Below, in pieces: positions 45,917 through 55,965 of a stretch of DNA of 64,000 bases. This stretch comes from Pectinophora gossypiella (Eukaryota > Arthropoda > Insecta > Lepidoptera > Gelechiidae): assembly GCF_024362695.1 (NCBI RefSeq), contig NC_065425.1, forward strand, positions 11,413,001 through 11,477,000. The letters run 5' to 3'. Position numbers and translations under genes: made by a program. Positions within the stretch are counted from its first letter, which is position 1; every line of letters starts with the position of its first letter. The notes under the pieces were generated by a model. The model was given only the letters and a program-made list of their open reading frames with translations. It was not told the origin of the DNA and ran no database searches.

Positions 45917-46430
45917 ATTTCCACAATAATATCTTGTGATATATTCTGATATGCACCGCGGTACATTACCCACCGACCAACGTTACTAATATCAAAATCG
46001 TATAAAACTGTCCCTTTCATCTAATTTAAATCGAAACGTACATTGGTAAGGATCTCTAAATATACTTAAGATATTGGAGCTATGATTTTCAATTTACTGA
46101 AACATAAGCAGCGATTTTTGCATGAAAATTCAATGTTATTGCATGAAATTTCAATGTTTTTTTTTTATGAAATTCCAAAGCTTTTGCTCAATTAAGTTTG
46201 TTATTGTGACTATAAACAAGTTAAATTATATTTTGAACTGCTTTGTGGTGGTAATTAAAATAAGAAATCCTAAATGATTTGGGAAAAAACTCCATGAAAA
46301 AAAACATTATAAATAGTACATAGTAACTACGCTTGAGCTAATGGGTATGGAGTTTTAGCCTAAATCACATAAGACTGAAGTCCTTGAGAAATATTTCAAT
46401 TTCTCAACGTTACTATTAAAAGTGAGATAA

Positions 46431-46790
46431 TGGCCCCGATTCCTGCAGACACATCCTAATTTTATTTTAAGTTATACCTGTCTTCTTCTTATCCGCCGAA
46501 AAGGAAAGGGACGGATGATTGTCAACAAGTTAATTTTGAAACTAATGAATAAAATAGGCATCTCGCTGGTATGTTATCCGTTTGACGTGCTGTCTACTTA
46601 ACTCTGTCGGGTTATTGGCCGATGTAAATTTTTAGACGGTTGTTTTAGATTTCTGCTTAAAATTGACGTGTATCCCATAAATTTTATGCCCGTCGATTAC
46701 CCGTCCCTTTCGTTTTGAGCGGATAAGAAAATGACAGGTATAACTTAAAATAAAATTAATGGCGTTTGCAGGAATTAGCACCATTGAATC
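46431..46790. mobile_element. Palindromic MITE, fuller copy
   Basis: Left arm contains ATTCCTGCAGACACATCCTA, TTATTTTAAGTTATACCTGT and TTATCCGCCGAAAAGGAAAG; the right arm carries the complements, ending GCGTTTGCAGGAATTAGCAC. Same family at 56850-57170 (both arms) and 4424-4560 (right arm). The centre carries CCGTTTGACGTGCTGTCTAC and TCTGTCGGGTTATTGGCC, which are shared between copies. Confidence 0.7.
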
Positions 46791-46884
46791 TCTTATAAGA
46801 GTTAAGACAAGCATTATACAGCTAACATTGCTCCAAAGACGTAATTCTTTAACCGTTCTGGCATACATCTGCCAGTAGCCAATA

Positions 46885-47288
46885 TCATTGCAGGAAGTTC
46901 TGATTGAAGGGCTGTCGGTTATTGTTTATACCCGGGCCTGTCGCTTGCATGAAATTGTTATTCATCATAGGGTTACCCATAAATGGCATTTGCATATTAC
47001 CCATAGGTTGCATGCCAATGTTAGAAGTCATATTGGATCCTGGCATTCCCATAGTGGGAATGTTTAAATTCGGCTTGTGAGCTGGACTATTGGGGCTCGA
47101 TTTGAGTTGGTTTATAGTCGGCGCGGGGCCAGATTTAGGGGACCGTGGCCCCAATAAGTTGTCGACGTCGATGTTAATGGCCCCAGTAGTGTCGGCCCAT
47201 GTGGACCCAATTTTGGTGGAAGGTTTGCTTGCCTGAGTGTTACCTGGTGTCAACGGCTGGAGGAAGTTCGCCGGAGTCGGTTGGATAC
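46885..47288 (-). CDS. lap: Last exon of a clathrin-adaptor AP180/LAP-like protein (partial)
   Basis: Minus-strand exon with acceptor ttttcaaaacag just before 47288 and TAA at 46887-46885; 133 codons plus two bases completing a split codon. The sequence is low-complexity: SKPSTKIGSTWADTTGAINI, DVDNLLGPRSPKSGPAPTIN, QLKSSPNSP, then a Met/Asn/Gly/Pro-rich tail (MGMPGSNMTSNIGMQPMGNM) ending NQNFLQ. AP180/PICALM-family adaptors carry such unstructured tails with DL(D)NLL and NPF-like binding motifs; they bind clathrin and PIP2 and size endocytic vesicles. The W-x-D...NIDVDNLL run and the SMNQ/TINQLKS element are what suggest lap; no folded domain is in the window, so this is a moderate call. Upstream exons must lie beyond 47.3 kb, either past the retroviral element or outside the window. 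Confidence 0.5.
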
Positions 47289-47340
47289 CTGTTTTGAAAA
47301 TTTTTAGACACATAAATATATGGATGTGTGTTTGGGAGTG

Positions 47341-47448
47341 TTAAAAGGCCATATTGATACAATTCATCTAAATAGGCAATATTGCTATTTGACATTTGTC
47401 GCACTTACTTTATACAAGCTTATTAGATGAGTTGCTTCAATGTGACTT
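47341..47448. repeat. Hairpin MITE, family H, shortened
   Basis: Arms GGCCATATTGATACAATTCA and GATGAGTTGCTTCAATGTGA around a shortened loop; 50 bp from the AP180-like exon acceptor. Confidence 0.65.
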
Positions 47449-47594
47449 TGACCGCCGGGAGGTTACAGCACAGCGAAATAGTGGTGTTTTCGTCTTTCGC
47501 TTATTTAAACATCATTATAAGGTCAATAAGACCTCGACTCACTATCACCAGCAACCGCGCCGCGGGTGTTACATTTGTTATTTATATCGAGGTC

Positions 47595-47683
47595 GTTGAC
47601 CAATAGCCGTTCGACGTCTATCTACGTAGATAGCATTCGCTGCGTCTATTGCTAGAAATTCTCGATATAATTCGCGCCGCGCG
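47595..47683. repeat. Dispersed repeat with ATCTACGTAGAT palindrome, split by the errantivirus
   Basis: CAATAGCCGTTCGACGTCTA, TCTACGTAGATAGCATTCGC and GCGTCTATTGCTAGAA recur in reverse orientation at 62725-62810. The errantivirus entered at its CGCG-rich end (47680-47683). Confidence 0.6.
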
Positions 47684-47940
47684 AGTTAAGGAATCTACTT
47701 CCGCATCATCAGCATTCCATAAGAATGCTGATGTCAACTTTACATGTAAGAACTAGATTAAGAAATTGTATATTGTTGCAATAACCTAGTTTAAGATTTT
47801 AGATGTAAGCAATTTATTATTGCATTAGGTCAGTATATAAACATAAGTAACTAGCTCTAAGATGTTCTTTACACTACGTTCTCTTCAATAAACGTATCGC
47901 GTCTCCCGGAGTCTGTGTCTCAATTATCTACACCTTAATT
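47684..47940 (+). repeat. 5' LTR of the errantivirus
   Basis: TATA box TATATAAA at 47834-47841, expected transcription start near 47865-47870, poly(A) signal AATAAA at 47887-47892. A short palindrome CAGCATTCCATAAGAATGCTG lies near its start. Confidence 0.93.
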
Positions 47941-47957
47941 GGCGCAGCCGGTTGAGC
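47940..47957 (+). other. Primer-binding site
   Basis: TGGCGCAGCCGGTTGAGC abuts the 5' LTR, overlapping its last T. The TGGCGCAG-type start is shared by insect errantiviruses and complements the CCA-bearing 3' end of a tRNA, probably of the serine type. Confidence 0.8.
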
Positions 47958-48264
47958 CGTTCCAGTAAAATCCGTCGTCGTGGTCGTAACGCTATCCGCC
48001 AGGCAGAAGAAATTTTGAAGACGCTGTCCTGACGCTACAGTAGACGCCGACGAAACAGATTTACGTGTGTTTCGACGCTTCGGGAACGGACAACGAACCT
48101 TATAAATTTATTGAGGTGATAACACGACGCAGCTTCGAGACGCAACATCAAGAGTAACCAGAGTGAAGATCCACGGAATGGGCATCAGGAGTACGTGGGT
48201 TATGTGAGTAATATTTTGTCACTATTCCCTCTCCGTCCCTTTCCGTTTAGTAGGGAAACGTATT

Positions 48265-49020
48265 ATATCGTGAGAGAGACACTCCGCTTTCAAACCATAT
48301 AATACACAACTTAAATCCATTTTATTACCACATAAGACTCTCCGCTGAACTGGTAATTTAATTGATATATCTTCATATTTATATTTGTATTTATAAGTGT
48401 TAATTGTGTGGATAGGAATTAATTGTAGGGATATGATTGATTACGTAAACTTATAGGGAACTGTATTATACTGTATACAAGGACACCTCGCTTTGGTACT
48501 GTACAATACACAAAAATAATCTATTCCTTTACCACGAAAGACAACCTCGCTCGACTGGTAATTTAATAGAAAACGTAGAAATTCATAGGGACCGTATCAT
48601 ATTGAATAAAAGGACACCTCGCTTTTTGTTCTCTATAATACTCAAAAAAAAATCAATTTTGTTGCCACGAAAGACAACCTCGCTCGACTGGTAACTTAAT
48701 CGATGTAACTTATAAATAAATAAATAAGGATAATAAAGAAGGAAGGAAGGAAATAATTCGATAAAGAAATATATTTAGGGCCTCAGTATTATATAGAATT
48801 AAAGACACCTCGCTTTCGTTCCTTATAATACATTATTATTATTAAAATCTATTCCTTTGTCACGACAGACAACCTCGCTCGACTGGCAATTTAATAGAAA
48901 ACGTAGAAATTCATAGGGACCGTATCATATTGAATAAAAGGACACCTCGCTTTTTGTTCTCTATAATACACAATAGAAAATCAATTTTGTTGCCACGAAA
49001 GACAACCTCGCTCGACTGGT
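48265..49020 (+). repeat. Tandem array in the errantiviral leader
   Basis: Five alternations of motif A (GGACACCTCGCTTT, at 48279, 48481, 48612, 48804, 48940) and motif B (GACAACCTCGCTCGACTGGT, at about 48342, 48536, 48666, 48865, 48995). One 328-bp block is nearly duplicated. Lies between the LTR and gag, the same place as the Su(Hw) insulator array of Drosophila gypsy, though the motif is different. Confidence 0.85.
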
Positions 49021-49083
49021 AACTTAATCGATATAACGTATAAATAACCTCGTATAGAACACTTCATAAAATATCGAATTAAA

Positions 49084-50040
49084 ATGGAAAGTATTAAATT
49101 TGTTCCGCAAACAATTATCGAGATTATACCTATTTACGATGGAGATTCTAGGCAACTACAAAATTTCCTAAAAAAAGTACAATATGTCCTAGATTCGTTT
49201 AAGGGTGATCAGAAGCAAAACGAATACTTGTTTCATGTTATTACTAGCAGGCTTTCAAAAGAAGTGTCCGCGTTAGTTGGAGAACAAAATATTATTAATA
49301 GTTGGCAGGATTTGAAGGATTTGTTAATAAAGAATTATGGAGATCCACGAACGGAAGATAGCATACTGATTGAGTTAGACTCTTTAAAAATAAATAAAAG
49401 CGAAAGTTACGTAGAGTTTTACCATAGAATAAAGAGCGTACAGAGTTCTTTACTTTTAAAAATAAACCAAACAATCAACGACGAAGGCGTTAGGAGTGCT
49501 AAACAAGAAATATATAAGAAAACCGCTTTGAACATCTTCATGTACAATTTACCACCACATCTAATGACATTAATAAGACTTAAGGAAATAACTTCATTAG
49601 AGGATGCCCTTAATTTAGTGGTTGAGGAGCAAAACTTTCAGGCAGTATATGAGAAAAAGAATCCTGTGATTGTAACACCACAGAATCAGTCCCATTACAC
49701 GGTCCAAAATAGATCGAACTTTCGTAATGATTTCCGACCACAGTACACTAACATGTCAAGTAGGTCAAATCAAAATTCATTTGTGAATAATGTCAGGTCT
49801 AACAACTATCGCTCTATGCAACAGCCAAGCAACAGCACACAGCGACGTCCGCAATTTAGATACACGCAACAAAATTCATTTAGGTCAGGTATAGACAGTA
49901 GAGGTTTCTCGCAAAATGCGAATATGGGACAAGGAGTGAACTATACGCATCATGATAACAACAATGGTTATTTACAAAATGGCATCACCAACTCCCAGCC
50001 AAATTTTCAGATGAGAGCCTCGAACAATTGGAACGGATAA
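49084..50040 (+). CDS. gag: Errantivirus Gag
   Basis: 318 residues. Capsid-like N-terminal two thirds with the gypsy-group pattern: IIEIIPIYDGDSRQLQNFLK, NSWQDLKDLLIKNYGDPRTE, ESYVEFYHRIKSVQSSLL. The C-terminal third is an Asn/Gln/Arg-rich nucleic-acid-binding tail. No CCHC zinc knuckle, which is normal for errantiviruses. The Gag protein would form the particle core. The frame overlaps pol by 13 bp with a -1 shift. Confidence 0.92.
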   Translation: MESIKFVPQTIIEIIPIYDGDSRQLQNFLKKVQYVLDSFKGDQKQNEYLFHVITSRLSKEVSALVGEQNIINSWQDLKDLLIKNYGDPRTEDSILIELDSLKINKSESYVEFYHRIKSVQSSLLLKINQTINDEGVRSAKQEIYKKTALNIFMYNLPPHLMTLIRLKEITSLEDALNLVVEEQNFQAVYEKKNPVIVTPQNQSHYTVQNRSNFRNDFRPQYTNMSSRSNQNSFVNNVRSNNYRSMQQPSNSTQRRPQFRYTQQNSFRSGIDSRGFSQNANMGQGVNYTHHDNNNGYLQNGITNSQPNFQMRASNNWNG

Positions 50041-53000
50041 TGTTAAATTATAATGATAAAGCTCATTTACCCCATATCTACATTCCAGAGATGGAAGGAT
50101 ATTTTATGATCGATACTGGAAGTACCAGGTCATTCATAAGTCCAAGAAAGGCCAATCAATATTATAAACACTTCATTAGTAAAGAGCCATTCGAAGTTAT
50201 TAGTACTCACGCGTCGAGTATACATAACGAGGTAATAATGGTACCTCTTTTTCCCATATTCAAAACACTGCAGCCACATAAGTTTTATATGTATGACGTA
50301 GATCGGAAGTATGACGGATTAATAGGCAGTGATTTACTCAAGCAAATACAAGCAAAAATCGATATGGAAAATCAAAAGATAATAACCAAGGATACAGAGA
50401 TCGAAATAATATACAATCCCCCAGTAAGGGAGGTTATAAAATTACATCCGCGAAGTGAGGCTAGAGTAAAACTACCTGTCAATTTATTAAATGGAGTAGC
50501 AATTATGAGTTATCACCAATTTCAACCAGATGTTCGAATGCCAGAAGCGATTGTGCGATGCAAGCAAGGTTACGCAACAACAGTAATTCAAAATTGTACC
50601 GATGACGAAGTATTATTAACGCTGAGTAAGAGAATTGAAGTCGAACCGTATGATTATGAAAATAATTTACATATAAACAAATTGAATGTAGAACACAGTG
50701 ACGGACTCGCTAATATAAATGATGTGAATGAAAGGGTTGAAAAATTATTGAAAAATAATTTACAAAAATTGCGTGTAGAACATATGAATGACGAAGAAAG
50801 AGAGATGATTTTAAAACTGTGTGCGGAATATAAGGATGTGTTTTATTGCGAGGATATACCTCTTTCTTTTACGAATGACGTAAAGCACATGATTAGAACC
50901 ACTCGGGAAGATCCTATTAACGTAAAATCTTACCGATTACCACCACTTCAAACAGAGGAAATCGAAAAACAAGTGGATAAAATGCTTCATGACAACATTA
51001 TCAGAGAATCAAACTCTCCTTGGTGCGCCCCTGTACATTTAGTCACAAAGAAACCAGATGCTTCGGGACAAATAAAGTGGAGAATGGTGGTAGATTTCAG
51101 GAAATTAAATGAAATTACAGTAGACGATAGATACCCATTACCCAATATAAACGATTTATTTGATAAATTAGGTAAAAGTACATACTTTACCACGCTTGAT
51201 TTGGCAAGCGGGTATCACCAAATACAGGTAGATGAACAGGACAAATCGAAAACAGCTTTTAGGACCTCATCAGGGTTGTATGAGTTTAACAGGATGCCTT
51301 TCGGATTAAAAACGGCTCCTGCAACTTTTCAACGGGCTATGAATAACGTTTTAAGAGGGCTGAATGGGTTACATTGCCTTGTTTATTTAGATGATGTAAT
51401 AATATTCTCAAATAACCTGAACGAACATCTTTTAAAACTTAAAAAAATATTTGAACGATTCAGAGAATATAATTTAAAAGTGCAACTTGACAAGTCCGAA
51501 TTCTTGCGTAAGGAAGTTATTTATCTGGGGCACACTTTGACTAACGAAGGTCTTAAACCAAATAGCGATAAAATTAGGGCTATTCTAAACTATCCCATTC
51601 CGAAAAATGTAACGGAAGTAAAAAGTTTTATAGGTTTCATAGGATATTATAGGAGGTTCATTAAAGATTTTGCTAATATCACAAAACCACTGTCAGCTTG
51701 CTTAAAGAAAAACACACCGTTTAAAATAACGGATGAATTCAAACAATCATTTGAAACCTGTAAAAGGATACTAACTAATTCTCCGGTACTTCAGTATCCA
51801 GATTTTAACAAACCCTTTATCTTGACCACTGATGCCTCAAACTTTGCATTAGGTGCGGTACTGTCGCAGGGAATATTAGGATCAGAAAAACCAGTAGCAT
51901 ATGCAAGTCGTACTCTAAATGACTGCGAAACAAGGTACAGTACTATTGAAAAAGAGTTGCTCGCAATTGTATGGGCAGTAAGATATTTTAGACCATATTT
52001 ATATGGTAAGAAATTCACAATTTACACAGATCATAGACCGTTACAGTGGCTTTACTCCATTGATAAACCTAACAGTAAACTGACAAGATGGCGACTTGAG
52101 TTAGGAGAATATGACTTTGATATCCAGTACAAAAAGGGCAAGCAGAATACAAACGCAGATGCATTGTCCCGGGTGAGAATTAATGCCATCGACGAGGTAA
52201 AACCATCAACATCAAATAACAATTACGATTTATCTTCACAAACCATCGAAATCTCAGATTCAGAGGAAGAAAATTCAGATAGCGATGAAGACGCAGTGCC
52301 AAAAAGTATCGAAATCATTCACGATACAATTGACACAAAACCAACGCAAATTTTAGTTTATAGATGGTATAAAAACGACATTTGCGAAAACGATAGATCT
52401 GAAGACAACATGCAAATTCGCGAGATATTTTTACCGTTAGGGAATCTGACTTTGGTAAAAGAATTTCTAAAAAAACATATTGACATATCAAACCGATATT
52501 ATTTATGGTTCGAAGAAGATCAGTTTAGGACAGACTTCACAAAAGTTATTAGGAAGCTGTATAGAGGTGGAATAAAAAACTTTATTGAGTGTACAGAAAG
52601 AATAGTGATGTTAACAGATAAGGACGATCAAAGAAATCTTACTCTTAACTATCACAAAGGTAAAAATTGTCACAGAGGCATTAATGAGACGTATAATAAG
52701 CTCAGGCGTCACTATTATTGGCAGAATATGAGAGGAACGATAACTGAAATAATTAATTCATGCGAGGAGTGTAAAAGAATGAAATATGAAAGGAATCCTG
52801 TGAAACCGCATATTCAACTTACTCAAACGCAAAATATACCGTTCGAGGAAGTTTATATGGACTTATTATATATAGAAAATAATTATTATTTAACTATTGT
52901 AGACGCATTTAGTAAATTAGGTCAGGCAATACATATCCCTAATAGAAGTACCCCAGAAGTCGTTCAAGCGCTTATTAAGTATTTTAGTATGTATGGTAAG

Positions 53001-53525
53001 CCGACCAAAATAAATAGCGACCCAGGAGCAGAGTTCAAAAACGACCTCATAAAGGAGCTTCTATTACTTTATAAAATCGAACATCATATCGGCACCCCAA
53101 ACAATCCCAGTTCAATGGCAATCGCTGAAAGATTCCATTCAACAATAATAGAAGTATATAGGTTGGCCAAGAATGAGAATAATAATTTATGTGCGACATC
53201 TGTAATGTCATACGCTATTATGGCCTATAATAACTCCATACATAGTGCTACTGACTGCACTCCTTTCGAGGTCGCTTTCGGACATACTGACTTGGGTTCG
53301 GTATTCAATATAGATCGTGATAGATATCTCAGGCAACAATTGATACACGACCACCGGCAAAGGCTCAAGTACTTGTATGAACATATAGCAGATAAATTAA
53401 TTGCCCAAAAAATTAAAATTAGGGAAAGAAAAGGAGGAGAAATGTTACCTAATGTTCAGGTTGGTGACACAATGTACGCAAAGAACATCTTAGAGCTAGT
53501 TACTTATGTTTATATACTGACCTAA
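50028..53525 (+). CDS. pol: Errantivirus Pol (protease, RT, RNase H, integrase), C-terminus broken
   Basis: 1,165 residues in the -1 frame relative to gag, so presumably expressed by frameshifting. Aspartic protease active site DTG (residues 29-31). Reverse transcriptase with LDLASGYHQIQ and catalytic YLDD (about 452-455). RNase H with TTDASNFALGAVL and YTDHRPLQWL. Integrase with an HHCC zinc finger (H...H...CEECKRMK, about 875-915) and the D,D-E triad (MDLLYI, SDPGAEF, IAERFHS). The frame runs into the inverted env/LTR copy at 53480 and ends 15 codons later. The native C-terminal tail coding sequence resumes beyond it (53910-54190). All catalytic domains are intact, but the integrase end is truncated. 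Confidence 0.93.
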   Translation: MERIMLNYNDKAHLPHIYIPEMEGYFMIDTGSTRSFISPRKANQYYKHFISKEPFEVISTHASSIHNEVIMVPLFPIFKTLQPHKFYMYDVDRKYDGLIGSDLLKQIQAKIDMENQKIITKDTEIEIIYNPPVREVIKLHPRSEARVKLPVNLLNGVAIMSYHQFQPDVRMPEAIVRCKQGYATTVIQNCTDDEVLLTLSKRIEVEPYDYENNLHINKLNVEHSDGLANINDVNERVEKLLKNNLQKLRVEHMNDEEREMILKLCAEYKDVFYCEDIPLSFTNDVKHMIRTTREDPINVKSYRLPPLQTEEIEKQVDKMLHDNIIRESNSPWCAPVHLVTKKPDASGQIKWRMVVDFRKLNEITVDDRYPLPNINDLFDKLGKSTYFTTLDLASGYHQIQVDEQDKSKTAFRTSSGLYEFNRMPFGLKTAPATFQRAMNNVLRGLNGLHCLVYLDDVIIFSNNLNEHLLKLKKIFERFREYNLKVQLDKSEFLRKEVIYLGHTLTNEGLKPNSDKIRAILNYPIPKNVTEVKSFIGFIGYYRRFIKDFANITKPLSACLKKNTPFKITDEFKQSFETCKRILTNSPVLQYPDFNKPFILTTDASNFALGAVLSQGILGSEKPVAYASRTLNDCETRYSTIEKELLAIVWAVRYFRPYLYGKKFTIYTDHRPLQWLYSIDKPNSKLTRWRLELGEYDFDIQYKKGKQNTNADALSRVRINAIDEVKPSTSNNNYDLSSQTIEISDSEEENSDSDEDAVPKSIEIIHDTIDTKPTQILVYRWYKNDICENDRSEDNMQIREIFLPLGNLTLVKEFLKKHIDISNRYYLWFEEDQFRTDFTKVIRKLYRGGIKNFIECTERIVMLTDKDDQRNLTLNYHKGKNCHRGINETYNKLRRHYYWQNMRGTITEIINSCEECKRMKYERNPVKPHIQLTQTQNIPFEEVYMDLLYIENNYYLTIVDAFSKLGQAIHIPNRSTPEVVQALIKYFSMYGKPTKINSDPGAEFKNDLIKELLLLYKIEHHIGTPNNPSSMAIAERFHSTIIEVYRLAKNENNNLCATSVMSYAIMAYNNSIHSATDCTPFEVAFGHTDLGSVFNIDRDRYLRQQLIHDHRQRLKYLYEHIADKLIAQKIKIRERKGGEMLPNVQVGDTMYAKNILELVTYVYILT

Positions 53526-53909
53526 TGCAATAATAAATTGCTTACATCTAAAATCTTAAACTAGGTTATTGCAACAATATACAATTTCTTAATCTAGTTC
53601 TTACATGTAAAGTTGACATCAGCATTCTTATGGAATGCTGATGATGCGGAAGTAGATTCCTTAACTTCTCCATCCCTATTACAGATTTTTTCGGAACCTA
53701 TGTTAGGTTTATGAAAAAATCTATGCCTATACATTTTAAAAATATACAATATGATTAACATTGAAATTATTATATATAATATTATTGTCCATACACTTAT
53801 TTTGAAATTTACACTTATGTCTGAAGAATCGTCACTGAAGCTAAGAAACTGTGTCATGTCTTTAATTTCTTCAAAGTTAATCCCATGTAAATCCACAGTC
53901 TTATCTTCC
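53480..53909 (-). repeat. Inverted copy of the errantivirus env 3' end, PPT and U3 inside pol
   Basis: Reverse complement of 55466-55895 with no indel seen (coordinates sum to 109,375 throughout). It contains the last 105 codons of env (read on minus to a stop at 53594), the polypurine tract and the LTR up to its position 187, about 36 bp after the TATA box start. It separates the pol frame (to 53479) from the pol tail (53910-54190). Confidence 0.95.
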
Positions 53910-54190
53910 AGGACACTAGGACTAGAAAGGCAAAACATTTACCACGTTACGAAAAAGTAGTAGTTACAGGCGAAATACAACGTAACATGGTCCCAGTCAA
54001 AATGAAAAATAGGGACACAAGGGTTGCAATTAAAAATATGAAACGTCCTCAACAGGTGGTGGATAGTGATCCTGGCCCAAGCACCTATGGGAAGAGGATT
54101 AGAGATAAGCAGAATGAAGCCCAACCAGGGCCTAGCGGCTGTCAACCTAGGGAAAGCGATGATAAAGAACGGCAAATGGGAGATAATTAA
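53910..54190 (+). pseudogene. Detached C-terminal coding tail of errantivirus pol
   Basis: Open frame reading RTRKAKHLPRYEKVVVTGEI, then a basic, low-complexity tail with PSTYGKRIRDKQNEAQPGPS and ending in ERQMGDN before TAA. PRYEKV matches the conserved end of gypsy-type integrases. It overlaps the start of env in another frame, as usual for this group. No longer joined to pol because of the inverted insert. Confidence 0.75.
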
Positions 54191-55781
54191 GATTGTCGAT
54201 TTAGAATCATTGTATCAGCAACTAGATAATAATATAAACGTATATAGAAATTTAAGCAATTTAGTGTTACAAAATAATGACTTTAAGAAGGAAGTAGTAG
54301 GGTTAGAAAAACAGGTAGATTTTATGATGAATTTAGTACAAGATAGGTTTAACCAAATAATTTTCATTAGAAGGCGTAAACGAGGAATAATTAATCCGTT
54401 AGGTTCCTTAATTAAATTTATTAGTGGTAATTTGGACTACGAAGATGCCCAAAGGTATGACCTATTAATCAAAAACATGCAATCACGCGAACATTCTGTA
54501 GAAAATAAAGTTACAATTATTAATAAAGCCTTTAACAAACTGATAAACGCAAGTGAAAACATGAATTGTAATATAAAATACATTGATCGGAAAACAAAAG
54601 CACTCCAAACATTGATGACGGAAGAAATGAAATTAATGAATACAATTTCAATAATAAATAGTTATAACCAAATTATAAGTAACTTTCGAACCTTATATAC
54701 AATTATTTACGAAGTAGAGACAGCTATCTCTTTCAGTAAGTTACATACGTTACATCCTTCAATTATAAATTCTACGGAACTTTTAAATATTCTAGGCTCA
54801 ATAAATAAACTTTCTAGTATCATATATGAAGTTAACGAGAATAATTTATTTAAAATCGAAAAATCAATTTCATTGAAATCGTACTTATCAGGAAAAAAGG
54901 TTATTTTTATTTTAGAAGTACCCTTAGTAGAATCACACAATTATATATATTATAAGGTTATACCCATTCCTATACAAGACCCTGTATCCTTAAAAACCCT
55001 CACAATATTCCCTAAGTACCCATACCTATTAGTGACAGGTACGAAATACATACCCGTTGTACGAAAATGCATTGACACAGGTGAACAATTGTTCTTGTGC
55101 ACCGATGACAACTTAGCTACCTACCCTGCAGAGACATGTATGGAACAACTCATGCTCTTAAAGAAGGACCTGTCTGAATGTACTTTACAACCGATCCAGA
55201 TCGAAAGCTTACGTTTGCAGTCTATAGCCGAAAATAGTTGGTTATTATATTCTGAAGACAACTTAGTTATTACAGAAACATGCCATAATAACGAAGTCCA
55301 TAAGCACAACTTACAAGGCACGTACATAATTACAATACATGAACAATGTACTATTGAAATTAACAACAAAATGCTACGAGCTACGACAAACGCTACATCA
55401 ATATACTTCAGATTACCGAAGGTAGAGATACCTACTATTCATCTGTTTCAAACTCTAAACATCCAGGAAGATAAGACTGTGGATTTACATGGGATTAACT
55501 TTGAAGAAATTAAAGACATGACACAGTTTCTTAGCTTCAGTGACGATTCTTCAGACATAAGTGTAAATTTCAAAATAAGTGTATGGACAATAATATTATA
55601 TATAATAATTTCAATGTTAATCATATTGTATATTTTTAAAATGTATAGGCATAGATTTTTTCATAAACCTAACATAGGTTCCGAAAAAATCTGTAATAGG
55701 GATGGAGAAGTTAAGGAATCTACTTCCGCATCATCAGCATTCCATAAGAATGCTGATGTCAACTTTACATGTAAGAACTAG
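54066..55781 (+). CDS. env: Errantivirus envelope protein (baculovirus F-like)
   Basis: 571 residues from the first Met; the true N-terminus probably comes from a spliced leader, since no signal peptide is visible at this start. A furin-type site RRRKR is at residues 102-106, followed by GIINPLGSLIKFISGNLD, the fusion-peptide-like motif shared by errantivirus Env and baculovirus F proteins. A predicted transmembrane segment lies at about 507-527 (WTIILYIIISMLIILYIF), then a short cytoplasmic tail that runs into the 3' LTR. Known function of the family: membrane fusion for transfer between cells. The frame is intact apart from the start question. A second copy of its tail is in the inverted insert. 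Confidence 0.9.
   Translation: MILAQAPMGRGLEISRMKPNQGLAAVNLGKAMIKNGKWEIIKIVDLESLYQQLDNNINVYRNLSNLVLQNNDFKKEVVGLEKQVDFMMNLVQDRFNQIIFIRRRKRGIINPLGSLIKFISGNLDYEDAQRYDLLIKNMQSREHSVENKVTIINKAFNKLINASENMNCNIKYIDRKTKALQTLMTEEMKLMNTISIINSYNQIISNFRTLYTIIYEVETAISFSKLHTLHPSIINSTELLNILGSINKLSSIIYEVNENNLFKIEKSISLKSYLSGKKVIFILEVPLVESHNYIYYKVIPIPIQDPVSLKTLTIFPKYPYLLVTGTKYIPVVRKCIDTGEQLFLCTDDNLATYPAETCMEQLMLLKKDLSECTLQPIQIESLRLQSIAENSWLLYSEDNLVITETCHNNEVHKHNLQGTYIITIHEQCTIEINNKMLRATTNATSIYFRLPKVEIPTIHLFQTLNIQEDKTVDLHGINFEEIKDMTQFLSFSDDSSDISVNFKISVWTIILYIIISMLIILYIFKMYRHRFFHKPNIGSEKICNRDGEVKESTSASSAFHKNADVNFTCKN
55697..55708 (+). other. Polypurine tract
   Basis: TAGGGATGGAGA directly before the 3' LTR start, the usual plus-strand primer position. 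It is also inside the env coding sequence. Confidence 0.75.
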
Positions 55782-55965
55782 ATTAAGAAATTGTATATTG
55801 TTGCAATAACCTAGTTTAAGATTTTAGATGTAAGCAATTTATTATTGCATTAGGTCAGTATATAAACATAAGTAACTAGCTCTAAGATGTTCTTTACACT
55901 ACGTTCTCTTCAATAAACGTATCGCGTCTCCCGGAGTCTGTGTCTCAATTATCTACACCTTAATT
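55709..55965 (+). repeat. 3' LTR of the errantivirus
   Basis: Same length and by eye same sequence as the 5' LTR. AATAAA at 55912-55917. The env stop codon (55779-55781) lies inside it. Confidence 0.93.

Larger units (their letters stand above)
36571..46884. other. Intergenic desert between Star-like and AP180-like genes
   Basis: Both genes end into this region. Contents: family-H hairpin MITEs (37640-37793, 38418-38562, 42731-42870, 43403-43547), SINE fragments (36835-36930, 39285-39475), a GC-richer stem-loop island (43994-44196), a 5S-headed SINE (45174-45500), a foldback (45715-45916) and a palindromic MITE (46431-46790). Between 39.5 and 42.7 kb I see only AT-rich unique-looking DNA and no exon. 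Confidence 0.65.
47684..55965 (+). mobile_element. Full-length errantivirus (gypsy-type LTR retrotransposon with env)
   Basis: Two LTRs of 257 bp (47684-47940 and 55709-55965) look identical, flanked by a CGCG duplication (47680-47683 and 55966-55969) of the YRYR type typical for gypsy-like integrases. LTRs start AGTTAAGG and end TTAATT, as in insect errantiviruses. Inside: primer-binding site, 1.1-kb leader with a tandem array, gag, pol, env and a polypurine tract. Such elements are endogenous insect retroviruses, usually expressed in gonads. Odd: a 430-bp inverted copy of its own 3' env and U3 lies at 53480-53909, breaking pol near its 3' end. Therefore this copy is probably defective, though very young. 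Confidence 0.95.

Noticed and set aside
53594..53938. Minus-strand ORF with a membrane segment as an independent gene
   Set aside because: It is the inverted copy of the env C-terminus.
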